Assembly: GCA_028551475.1 (NCBI GenBank)
Contig: CM052359.1
Coordinates: 26,537,583 to 26,601,582, forward strand
DNA length: 64,000 bases
Source: Casuarina equisetifolia
Taxonomy: Eukaryota; Streptophyta; Magnoliopsida; Fagales; Casuarinaceae
Direction of reading: 5' to 3'
Each line of letters opens with the position of its first letter. The stretch's first letter is position 1. Of the stretch, positions 25,928-36,660 are shown piece by piece. A model generated the notes under the pieces. That model ran no database searches. It was not told the DNA's origin and worked only from the letters and a program-made list of their open reading frames with translations. Position numbers and translations under genes: made by a program.

Positions 25928-28900
25928 TCAATCCTCGCTTTTCTTTTTCTTCTCTTTCTTCTTGCTTGCTACTACGGATTCTTCTTCTTCTTCCTCCTCT
26001 TGCTCTGCGTGCTTTCTCCTCTTCTTCTTCTTCTTCTTTTCACCATTTTCATCCCCATTCTGCACTCCGGCATCCTCTTCTGAATGTTTCTTCTTTCTCT
26101 TTTTTTCCTTCTTATCCTTTGTTACGCCCTCTTCAGTTTCTTGTTCCACATGGTTATTTGCATCCATTGGTGCAGCTATATCCTCCTCTTCAGCTTTCTT
26201 CTTCTTCTTCTTCTTCTCTTTCTTCTCCTTTTTCTTCTTCTCCTTATCTTCTCCAGTGGCAGGAGCAGCCTCTGCTTCTCCCCCTTCCTCTGGTTTACTC
26301 TTCTTTGCCACCTTTTCCTCATTGCCCGCAGCAGCGTTTGCGATTTGCCCAAGAACAGAATCCGCTGAAGGATTATATGTCTGCATAAAATGGCAGCCAG
26401 TTACCACCTGAAAACAAGCAGCAAAACTATACAGCATACAGAAACAGATCTCAGACCTTGGCAGCAGTTATCAGTCCACCAGCTCCCTTCTTTCGATCCT
26501 TATCATACACTTCAATCTTAGGTTTGCCTTTCGCTGACCCGGCAAAACGACCCAATTCTCTGCCTTCAAGATTCCTTAACCGAGTTTCAAGCTGTCAAAA
26601 CAGTCAGTAAGAGAATGCTTTCAAAAGATCAGGCAATTACTGGAATTTTATGCAATGTACCTTCGCTCGGTTCACCAGGCCCATAGAGTTATCTTGACTG
26701 TCTCCAAGTGCATCAACTCTAATTGCCAACGCAGTTTTTGCAGCAAGGGACCGAGAAATTTTTCCCTTAAGCTTAGGTGCAGCCTGGCCAATCAATGACG
26801 CATGATAGATCAGCCCATATTTGGGCGTGGCATGCTTAGTTTTCAGGGCTCTGAAGAGAGCCTTTTCAGCACCAAGAATCTGAACTGTACTGCCAGGCTG
26901 TTTTGCAAGATTCAGCAAGCTACCTCCATGGGCAATAAGGCGAGCACCAACAAGCTCTCCAACAAGTGCGGTCAAATTGGGTGCAATGCTGTTCATTCTG
27001 CTTTTTAAATAATCGTAGAGTTGAGCTCGGTACTCAGAAAGAGAGAGAACCTGGTCACAGAGCTCTCTGATATTAGCTAAATCGAGATCACTAACTTCAG
27101 TTCCCATTGAGATCATAGCTGCTTCCTTCAGTTCTGTCTCTACCTCCTCAGGCATTGAGATCTGTAATATTTTAAGCAATTACAAGAAGAGAACTTGTAT
27201 GAGTAACACCTTCATTTTCTTTAACGAAAAAAATTATCATCATTGTCCAATGGCTCAATATTATCCACAATTCTCGTTGCTAAGGAGAATTTCTAAAGTA
27301 GGGTTTCTCCATCTATAGGTGTTCATACACTTTCCAGTGACTCAAGGGTAGCATGACAAGGTGAAGCCACTTGTCAAAACATCTAATAGGCTTCAGATAA
27401 AAAGTAGTTGCCAAAACATTGGTAAGGCTAGACCATCTCGTAGACTGGAAACACTAAAAAAGTAAAAATAGAAATAATAAGGACAATTATGTTGTGTCAA
27501 CAGGGTCAACCGGGTATAAAGACAATTTTCAGATGTCTAGAAGGTAAAAGGTTACAGAGTATGAGTTTTAAGGACCATCTTGTAAACATCAAAAAATGTA
27601 TAAGTTAATTCTACCTCAGAAAAATCAAGCTTTGCGGCATTGGTACGGTCACCCATGAGCTTCACTGTCTTTGCATAAAGAATGTTGTCCTGGATAATCT
27701 TAGTGAGCTCTGGAAAATGCCAACCATACCATTCTCGCACCCTCATTGCATATGTATTAAGTTCCTTATCCAGGTCATCAAGCAGACCAATGGCCTGAAT
27801 AATCATTGTATCCACCTAAAAAGAGCAAAGATGTATATAAACCTATAAGTTATGGAACAAAATTTCTGCATAGATTCATCAATTGCTTCTTCAAAGTAAT
27901 ACCAGTTCTAAGCAAACACTGAAAAGCCACAAAGTTTCTCTCTGAAAAATAACAGTTCATGACAGACTGTCAGACTGGAATTGAACTGATAGTTCCTCAA
28001 GCCCATATTGACCTATTAGAAGTTTAAAGTGACACACCTTATCAGCACTGAACTTCAGCTTATATCTCGATAAGCTATGAGATAAACCCAAGCTCATTGG
28101 TGCCAAATCTTGAACGCCAAGGCCAGATATGAGTTCAGTCATCTGATGTCTGACACCTCTCATCAACTCCATAACAGCCTGGTTGTGGACACATTCTATT
28201 TTCTGCAAGAAGACAACCACTCGCTCCCTTAAAATTAGAGCAATAGTCAATTGCAGAACTCATCAGCAGTCATTGAAAAGTTTGCACAAACCAATTTGTC
28301 CTTAACGATGTTCCCAAGCTTTGAATCAGCCACAGCTAACGTTTCGCCATCACAGTGCGCACGCAAGAACTTGCGTAGTCCCTTGCTGGGCTTGCTATCA
28401 ATCAACAAAGTTGCTGCTTCCAAAGCCTCAGAAGTATTCTCAAACTTGGAAAATGCTTTCAACTTGACCACCTAAGGATGGATATGAAGACCAAAAGTTA
28501 CTCACAAGCTACCAAGATTGCAATAATCAAACAACAAAAGTTACCAATGGGTATAATTTTTGAGCAAGAGAAACACCATAAGAAAGAAGTGATTAATGAA
28601 TTTTACTTCTACAAAGTGATGTTTATTGTCTAGCAAAGAACAAATGAGAGACAGAGAGAATAGTACCTTTCTTGCTGTCTCTGGACTGGAAAACTCCTTC
28701 CATAAGTCCTGCAATAAAATCAAATGAATCAACACAAAGTAAGAGCATTGAACTTTGCCAGCACGAACATATTTTTTAGAGGAAATCTTCATTGTTCGAA
28801 AGGCGAACATAAATCTAAGTCCCTCAATTCTATCTCGAGCCAAATTTTCCTTTAGTTTTCTCCGCAACCGAGCAGATGAATACCTCAACTTTGTCAAGCC

Positions 28901-28961
28901 TCCCTTCATCCAAAACCTTGAAGAGGGCAAAGCCCGCCGGCGTTTCGAACAACAGAATCAT
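25928..28961 (-). CDS. NOP58: NOP58/NOP5, core protein of box C/D snoRNPs
   Basis: Nucleolar scaffold protein that, with NOP56, fibrillarin and the 15.5K protein, forms box C/D snoRNPs for rRNA 2'-O-methylation and processing. Exons: 28884-28961, 28667-28708, 28292-28471, 28038-28202, 27615-27815, 26661-27161, 26457-26591, 25928-26380; total 1755 bp, 584 aa plus TGA. It starts [17 protein letters not shown], the usual NOP58 N-terminus. The NOP5 N-terminal domain runs to about residue 65. The coiled-coil region contains [20 protein letters not shown] and [14 protein letters not shown]. The Nop domain contains [47 protein letters not shown] and [11 protein letters not shown]. The last exon is a long Lys/Glu tail with KKKKKK and KKEKKEKK runs, the KKE/D tail typical of NOP56/58 proteins. 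The exon frame is intact. Arabidopsis relatives are At3g05060 and At5g27120 (from memory). Confidence 0.96.
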
Positions 28962-29406
28962 CCTTCAACTTTCTGAAAGAACCACATTGCACAAAAATCA
29001 GCATCAAATTCACTCAAACTTAACCACCACATTTCCACACACCCCCGCCCCCAAAATAACGAAAAACTACTTCTCAGAAGTACACCACTAACTCCCCAAG
29101 AATCCAATACACACAAAAAGCACGAATCACCTATAAAAGATACAGTTATTCCATACATCATACTAAAATATCATGTTTGTTGGGTTTAGATTACATTAAT
29201 AATCTCAACACATTAAATGAGATGATCACCGTAGGCAAAGCTTGTGTTCAGAGAACCTTGAGTTTACATCAAATTTTGCACCCAAAAACACATCCCATGA
29301 CGAAACCAACACATATACAGGCACAAACACATACCAGCACGAGCAATAGATAAAAGAGAGATAGAAAGAGAGAGCGGCGGGGAGATTCATCGTTTCGTTT
29401 ACGAAG

Positions 29407-29556
29407 AAACCCTAATTGCTTACCACTTTCTCTGCTGCGTTCGTGAAAGAGACAGAAGCAGAGAAAACAGAATGAGAAGGGTCTAGGCTAGGGTTTAAGA
29501 GTGGAGCTTCCGTTAATATAGGAGTCGAAATATGGGCCGGGTTGGAGTCCAGCCCA
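29407..29556 (-). promoter_or_regulatory. NOP58 promoter: telo-boxes plus site II (TGGGCY) elements
   Basis: Upstream of NOP58 I see AAACCCTAA at 29407-29415 on the plus strand, and its reverse form TAGGGTTT at 29489-29496. Two site II-type motifs follow: TGGGCC at 29533-29538 (plus) and TGGGCT at 29551-29556 (minus). Telo-box plus site II (TCP-bound) pairs mark promoters of plant ribosomal-protein and ribosome-biogenesis genes, which fits NOP58. The motifs were read directly; transcription start and function are inferred. Confidence 0.6.
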
Positions 29557-29694
29557 GGTTTGGCAAATCCAAATTCTGATCCAGTCTTTATTTGAAATGT
29601 CTACGGTGACTTTATTAAAAACCCAAGGTAGGTGTAAGAAGATGCACTTAGATGTTCTGGGCGGCAATAAAAAAGAAAAGAAAAGCATTTGCTT

Positions 29695-29800
29695 CTAGCG
29701 GCGGACCATAGCTGAGTGGTGTTCTTTGATCTAAATACTACCAATAGTCCGGTCATGATTCGAGTCCCTTCCCTCCATTTCCCATATATAATTAAATAAT
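29695..29800 (+). mobile_element. tRNA-like sequence, probable SINE relic
   Basis: The segment carries an A-box-like motif TAGCTGAGTGG at 29709-29719 and a B-box-like motif GATTCGAGTCC at 29757-29767. The roughly 38-bp gap between them fits an internal RNA polymerase III promoter. It begins GCGGACC, as some tRNA 5' ends do, but no pairing 3' acceptor strand or proper anticodon arm follows; instead the sequence passes into CT-rich and then AT-rich DNA. This favours a tRNA-derived SINE or decayed tRNA copy over a working tRNA gene. Confidence 0.45.
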
Positions 29801-32231
29801 TTAGTATTCCTTGACTAATTTTCAAATGAATTCTTGAATTTTCATTTTATCAACTAATTTTTTAGATTTATTTTTCTATCAATCAACTCCTTTAATGTAT
29901 TTGTGCTCTCCTTGTCTTCTTGTAATTTTCTAAATTTCTATACTTTGAAGTTTTGGTGGTGCTAGGACAAAACCCCAATGTTCTTTGTTTGTTTGTTTGT
30001 TTATCGGGGTTGGATGCTATCAAGAAACCCTAGTTTTTATAAAGAATGATGGAAAAGCTTTGTTACTTCCTCAAATACTCCTTAACTATAAATATCCCTT
30101 AATTTAAAAATTATTGTTTTAATTGGACCTTTAGGTCTTTTGACATAATATGATAACTTAGGCAATTCCATTCTACCTCATGTACTTTTGAACTCAATCA
30201 TATTACAAGAGAATGTGTGTAAGATGAAATTCCTATATTGTAAGATAAAGGTATATGAAATAAAATTTTAAATAAAAGAAGTATTATTTTATTATTGAGT
30301 TAGTTTTTAAATTAAGTTTCTAACCTATTTCTATATAGTTTAAAGCACAAAATGATGTATTATAATTTTTATTCAATCTTGAGCCTTTGAAATGTACTTT
30401 GTGTATAAAGAACACATATTTCATTATGTTCAACTTTGTACTCGAGGTATGCTCAATGTATAATAGTATTTAGAGTATTAGAGATAAAAGTCCTACATTG
30501 AAAAGACATGATCATTGACTAGTGTTTAAATATGAAAAATGTCTTATCAACCCATGAACTAGTTTTTAGGTTAGATTTTAAGATTATTAATATGGGCTGA
30601 TTATTATAACTCTCGTTTAACCATAAGTTCTCAAAATATGTTTGATATCCTTTTTTCTATTGTTGAGGTGGGAAATTGAACTAAGAATTCTCTTTCTTTA
30701 TCATTAATCGGAATGATTGTACGAGATTTAGGATTCTATTTTTTTATCAATCCAATCATCATCAATGTTTTTTCTTTTTCTCGTCAGTGAATAGATCTCT
30801 TTACTTGTATGACTTTCACAAGTCTATATAACATAGAAAAGCGGGATGCCCATGACGTGTACGTGTGGGACGAACTAAATCTTCATTGAATCTTATTTTT
30901 CCATTAGAAGGGGCTCGTACATGTTTTGTAGTACCCCGTTGATTATGGTTCTACTACCAGAAACTCAATACATAATCTTAGCATCCATTTCAGTTGGAAA
31001 AAGCAGTAAGATGTTTGGGGTACTATAACTAATCAAGGGGTACTATATCCACCTATTTTGCTTGTGCTTAATGTTTTCTGATTTTACTAAAAATCATATA
31101 AGAAAGAACCTCTTAGAATTATAAGTTTATTGGATTGTTTCATCTTCCATTTCGATATATATAAAAAAAGTACTTCTTATGCTATGAAAAATAAAATGTC
31201 ACAATATTATTTTTTATATATGTCAAAGTGATAACCCCGATTTGGAAAGACTTTGACTCCTGGATCCTTCCAACCTCACATTCTGTCGGTTACTTCTCAT
31301 AATTTTTTATGCCTTCCAGAGCTTAAAGTGTCCAATCTACTATTTTCTTACTGCGAGCAACGGAACTTCTCATCTTCTTTCAGGCACTTCCAAGCCCAGA
31401 AGTGCTTCTCAGGGACAAAATGCCGTGCTTATATGGACACTACAACGCTCAAGTACGTTTAACGTCAAATCTCAATTTCAGAATAGTTTTTCTTTGTGCT
31501 ATACACTTAGCAAACATCATGTACAATATACTACAAAGCTCAAGTACGTTTAACATCAAATCTCAATTTCAGAATAGTTTTGCTTTGTGCTATACACCTA
31601 GCAAACATCATGTACAATATACCTAAAAGCAACACTATCTCCACTACCAAACCATGTACTATATAGTGGGGATTCTTTGGAGGACTTATTCTGGCCTCTG
31701 AACTTTCTTAAATTTGCCAATCGATTATTACAAATTCGATCAGGATTATTATAAAATCTGCATTTGGAAGTGCTTTGCAGCATCTGGATAAATTGTGGCT
31801 ATGACTTTGGAGTTCAGATTAGACATAAACAATAGGGGGCAGCTACTCCTCGGTTTCCCATTTGCAGTGAATGTTTGTACAATACTTCTTACAATTTTTA
31901 TACACACCACAAGCAGCCTCGGAGAATAGACACCCAGATAAAAATTCACTGGTAAACGAAGTGCAAATCGTTATAAGAAAAAATTAATTTATTGATGGGT
32001 CAACACTGACTTGAGCAATATAAATTCACATTTACACTGATTATCAAAGAACCACCATTTATTCCAACTATAAAGAGGTAATAATGGCTTCTTAAAAACC
32101 ACCATGATTTGCATACGAAAATCTATCTGAGAGAATCCTGTTGTATCTACACTCCTTTCATATCCTAAGCTTCCCAAACTCTGAACCTGCTCTTGACAAA
32201 TCTTCAAGTTCTAAATCATTCTTTCCCTGCT
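29801..32231. other. intergenic region between DRB2-like 3' end and NOP58 upstream region
   Basis: AT-rich DNA. Around 30440-30600 is a stretch (AAAAGTCCTACATTGAAAAG and following, with a later AGTTTTTAGGTTAGA) that resembles sequence near 47410-47480 and 63790-63860, probably a decayed dispersed repeat. A 91-bp tandem duplication at 31439-31621 is listed separately. The last few hundred bases before 32232 are presumably DRB 3' UTR. No gene is supported. Confidence 0.45.
31439..31621. repeat. 91-bp direct tandem duplication
   Basis: Two adjacent copies, about 31439-31529 and 31530-31621, each starting ACTACAA(C/A)GCTCAAGTACG and ending CATCATGTACAATATAC. They differ at only a few positions, so the duplication is fairly recent. 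It lies downstream of the DRB2-like gene, outside any supported exon. Confidence 0.85.
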
Positions 32232-34781
32232 TTATAACACTCTATCGTCCTGGGAGCTTGGCATCTTTCTCACAGGTGGAGCTGAGCAAACTGGAACAAC
32301 TGACCTAATTCGAACGGCTGGTGCAATGAAAGCAGGAGGTATTCTTTCAAGGTCGAATCTTTCGGGTGGTCTGGTTGTACATGAAGGAACCCCAGTTCGC
32401 ATTCTTGGTGAAGCAGCCCCAGGTGATGACAAACTTTGAGGTCTGACCCCCAGCGGCGGGTAGGAGCCTGCGGTTCTGATCCTCACAGGAGCCACTGCCG
32501 AGAAAGGTGGTCCAAAAATACAGTGGGAACTTGCTCTTAGTGAAGTCTGGGGCCTAAGATTGGGCCGTGAAGAGTAACTACATGGGTTTTGTAATTGAAA
32601 CTCAATTGGCTTAGATCCGGAATTTATGTGTCTATGAGAAGGCGATTCAAATTGTCCTGTTTGATAACCTTCTAAGTTAATATTCCTAATTTTCCTTTCT
32701 AACCCCCCAAGGCTCTGTTTGTCATCCTCTCCAACTGCTTCTGGGATTTGTGGTTCAGCAGCACAATTGTTGCCAACAACAGAGGCTTCTGGAACACCTG
32801 ATGAAGTGTACTTGGATGATGCTTCTGGTTTCTCCTCTGGTATCTCTTGAATAGTCACCGTGGACTTCCCTCTCACTGAACTAGAAACCAAAGTGTTTGA
32901 GATGCAGAATGGTGAGCCTGAGGTACCGATTGTAATTTTGGGTCCCGTTGGGATAGATTCTAGTTCCCTTCCTGGAAAATATAGACACTGGTTCTGTGGA
33001 AGCATAGAGTGCACAACTGGATAAATCTGTGGAGTGGACATTGTAACTGCTGGAACTGTAAGGGCCAACATGTGGTTTTGTTGCTGCAATAATTGCTCAC
33101 GCTGCCAAATTTGGTACATGGTCATCTCAGGAGAAAAACTAGAGTATTGCCAACTCGAGCATTGCATAGGGTATAAGCCTGGGGTTGTCTGGGAGATGGG
33201 AATGGATCCTCGCTGAACATTTCGGTGATGATTCTCTGGAAACTTACTCGACTCTGATGGTCGCAAACTTGCTAGGACACGGGCAATGGTCACTTGTTCC
33301 TGTTCTTCACTGCCTTTAGACTCCAGTGACAAAGAACTTAGGGAAGATGTGCGACTCTGAGACACTACACATGTTGTGTAAAGTTCTTAGATACTGAAGC
33401 AATTTCATCGAAGACCCAGCAAAATGCATTTCAAAGGGAAGGTATGTCCAAATGCACGTGCATGGGGTAATGCATCAAAACTTATGGCCCAGCCAAAAAG
33501 TAGATGCATGATTCTAACAAAATTTGAGCACTACGAAGAGAGAGAAAATAGATAAAGAAATATTCTCACATCTTTTCAAGGCAGACCAAGCAGCCATAGC
33601 GGCATTTTTCTGAGCTTGTTTCTTGGTCCTAGCTGGTTCACCTGTAAAGGTCATTCCTGCAAGCTCAACTGTACATGAGAAAATAGGAATATGGCCTGGT
33701 CCTGATCGCACAGTGGCATAAACAGGAAGTTTTAACCCAGCTCTGTGAGCAGTCTCTTGAAGCAAATTCTTATATACACCCGTTTCATCCTGCATGAGCA
33801 CATAAAAAATAATCATATGATCTTCAGTTTCAAGATGGTAGGAAGTGCATCATCTAAGGACAGTGATAGTAAATAAAACTAGATTTACACATCATGAATG
33901 GGAATGACAAATGCAACCTTGTATCCTAAGAAGAGAGGACCAAAAATATCTGATGGCTTAAATCAGTTCCCTCGCATTTCTTTTCCTGTTTTACTTATCA
34001 ACTCAAGTATGCAACCATCCATCACCGATAATTACACTAGTCTCTAACACGAACAAACTTATTCAAAAGTCCAGAGAGCAGGATAAAGCATAAAAAATTA
34101 ATTGGAAATTTCGGAAGTTACAATGCAGTTATGTTGAGGTTTCTCGTTTGAAAGATAGGGAGGAAAAAGGTGCTGAAGTCAGCATTCATTTGATATTTAG
34201 GTTAGTGCTCATGTATAGGATTTGGTCCAGGAGAACGAGAATCAGATGTGACATTAAGCCCAACCCAAAAACAGTTTCATGTCAGAAAGTACAGTGAAAC
34301 GCATAGATGCAATTTGCAGATTCAATAAGAGGTAGAGAAGTGCTCTTCTGATCACAGACAGCTTGCTCTTCAGATTCTAATGGTTCAACTCTTCAATTCT
34401 CTCACCTAATGGTTCAAATCAATTATCAATATGCACAAAAAACTAAAATAAAATCAGTAAGCCATTTCTGAATACAGAGAAGGGAAAGAAACATCTGAAA
34501 TACAAGAATTGAGTTGACCAGGTTGCTTTGTTTACCAGGACTCTTGCAGCCAATGCTCTAGAAGGGCCTCTTTTTGCAAGTGTGCTCAGTGCTACCTCAG
34601 CAGCAGCATGTTCTGCCTGTCTCAGGGTTGAGCAGAAGGAAGGGCTTTCAAAAGTTTCTCCATTAAAATTGACAGTAGCTTTGAATCGAGGGGCATGATC
34701 TGGTCCCTCCCGGATGCATGAATATGATGGCAGGTTAAAGCAGCTTCTCTGAGCCAACTCTTGTAATTGATTCTTATACAT
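32232..34781 (-). CDS. DRB2: double-stranded RNA-binding protein, DRB2-like
   Basis: Protein with two dsRNA-binding motifs; DRB2 proteins work with or against DCL partners in plant miRNA/siRNA pathways. Coding exons: 34536-34781, 33570-33789, 32232-33364; total 1599 bp, 532 aa plus TAA. I chose the ATG at 34781 because MYKNQLQELAQRSCFNLPSY is the family start and a good acceptor (AG at 34785-34784) lies just before it; an upstream in-frame ATG at 34793 would be intronic. dsRBD1 (residues about 1-70) has IREGPDHAPRFKATV and AEHAAAEVAL. dsRBD2 (about 87-154) has YKNLLQETAHRAGLKLPVY, GPGHIPIFSCTVELAGMTF and AQKNAAMAAW. The long last exon is Ser/Pro/Gln-rich and low in predicted structure. At 532 aa it exceeds Arabidopsis DRB2 (about 430), because of this tail. 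DRB3/DRB5-type orthology cannot be excluded. Confidence 0.92.
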
Positions 34782-36660
34782 GTCTGAATACATATTAACT
34801 TTTATAAATCAGTTCAAAGTACATTCAAATTCTCATGTCTAAGAACTTTCGTAAAAAGTTTCCAATGCAATAATTTGAAAATTCCTTAAGTCTAAAAAGC
34901 TCTATCAAACCAAGATGCCCAAGCAATGAATACTAAAATTAAACAAAAGTGTCGACTTCCAATCATCTATTACCCCTTGAAAAACTAAACAGAAAAGGAA
35001 AGTGAAACAGGAAATGACAAGGAAAACCATTCCTGTGCTCATTCCCTAGAAAACACCAGGCCTCCCTGTGCTCATTGCCATATTTTCTCTAAAAGTAAAA
35101 CATAAAATCAGCTCTGTTTTAAGAACTCTCCAAAAGTTTCCAATCTGAACTCTTAGAATGCAACATTAACCAGACCAGCTTAAGATTCTTCAAATTTTAG
35201 AATTTGAGCTCTCAAGTTCACAATCTCTTTACCATTCCTATATTTTCATAGAAAGGAAGCCAAGCCATCATCTGGAAGTATCAACCGTCAAACAAAACTG
35301 CATTGGCTAATGATTCTAAATAAAGGAACCAAAACAAATAGCTTTTACTTACTCAAGTTCTGTACAGGCTCTCTGTGTCTTTTGTGAATCTCAAACAAGA
35401 AAATAGTCCATTTGGTTTAATAATCTGTCCTTACACTCTCAGTATCAAACTAATGTCCCTATACACGAATATTCAAGAAAACATGAAGTATCAACTTTTT
35501 TCCAATAGCTCTTCCCTTAGCTTTATTTCCACAGTCGTCAACTACTTCAAAGAACTCAATCAACAAGATTGAAACCTAGCTTTTGTGGACAAAGCTGAGG
35601 AGAAGTAAAACTATTGACAAATTAGTTCTCATGATACAGTGGATAGAGGTGATTGTTTGCGCAGTTTCATGAAAACATGCGTCTGAGAGACGAATCCTCA
35701 TCTGTTTCCTTCACCACATTTCCCAAACATTTTTGCCTCTTCTTGCAAGTAACTTCCTTCCGTTCTCCCAAAGTTCTCAGTAGTCACAAAGGACAAATAA
35801 TCGACCTTAAAATGAACCAGTGATGGAATAGCATGCAAAAAAGGAAGAGTAGCAAAAATAAAGAAAGTAGCATTTAAACGTTCAAACGTTAGAAAAGAAG
35901 AAATCAAAGTAGTGTATTCCACGGTATGCCAATGATTGAACTGCTAAATTTAAACTTGTTATTTTTCTACATTTTTTCCCCGTAATAACGCAGAACTACT
36001 AAACACGAAGACAAACCCATCTACAGTATACCATAAGCACCACGATCAGACCTAATTAATAAGAGAGGAACAACTAAATAATTCGTTCGGAAAAAAGGAA
36101 CGAAAGATGAAAAATGATCCGAGCACGAGCAATACAGAGACTAAGCAACCTTCATGGTCCAATTCAACACACACAAGTCCAATTTGTTTCTCTTCACCAC
36201 ATTTTCCGAGCAACCAAGCACAAGAAGAGCAACTCAGGCCCACAACAACCCACCAATATTAAAGAAAACCCACTTCGATCATTCTTCCGTGTCAAACAAA
36301 TACATAATATAGCAACTCAAAAGAACTGTAAAATACAAGGAAACTGTAAACCAAGTACCTTGGCAACAAAACAAAGAAAAAAAATGATCTGGGTGGGAGC
36401 GAGAAAGAAAGCCACTGACCTTGGCCGTCCAATTCGACCTCGGAAACCGCCTGGACTCCCCGATGAGAAGAATTTTCCCGAGAAAGTGATGGAAAAGGGA
36501 TGCAGGAAAGTGAGGGACAGTAGTATTAAACGGGAAATCTTTCACGCCATCATAACTCTCTTTCTCGTGCTGACGGAAGCGAAATTTACGAGGAATGGAG
36601 GTGTGTAGGGTTGTGTGCATTCTTGGTGTGTTCTAGTGGAGCCTCTGTCATTTTCTGTAC
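34782..36660 (-). promoter_or_regulatory. DRB2-like 5' UTR with probable long leader intron
   Basis: The first coding exon opens right after an acceptor (exon begins 34783, two bases before the ATG), so transcription must start further up. Two good donors on the minus strand, AAG|GTACTT (exon end 36359) and AAG|GTCAGT (exon end 36420), would define a leader intron of about 1.6 kb. The leader exon would lie around 36360-36640. Several ATGs in that leader could act as upstream ORFs. No other gene is supported here. Confidence 0.5.

Noticed and set aside
25854..26411. Plus-strand Ser/Phe-rich ORFs of 160-185 codons
   Set aside because: They are the antisense shadow of the Lys/Glu-rich NOP58 tail (AAG/GAA codons read as CTT/TTC).
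27162..27614. Box C/D snoRNA in a NOP58 intron
   Set aside because: A TGATGA-like box C is visible on the minus strand near 27240, but no box D at a suitable distance inside the intron and no terminal stem.
29695..29800. Functional tRNA gene
   Set aside because: No pairing acceptor stem or proper anticodon arm; only the internal promoter boxes are tRNA-like.
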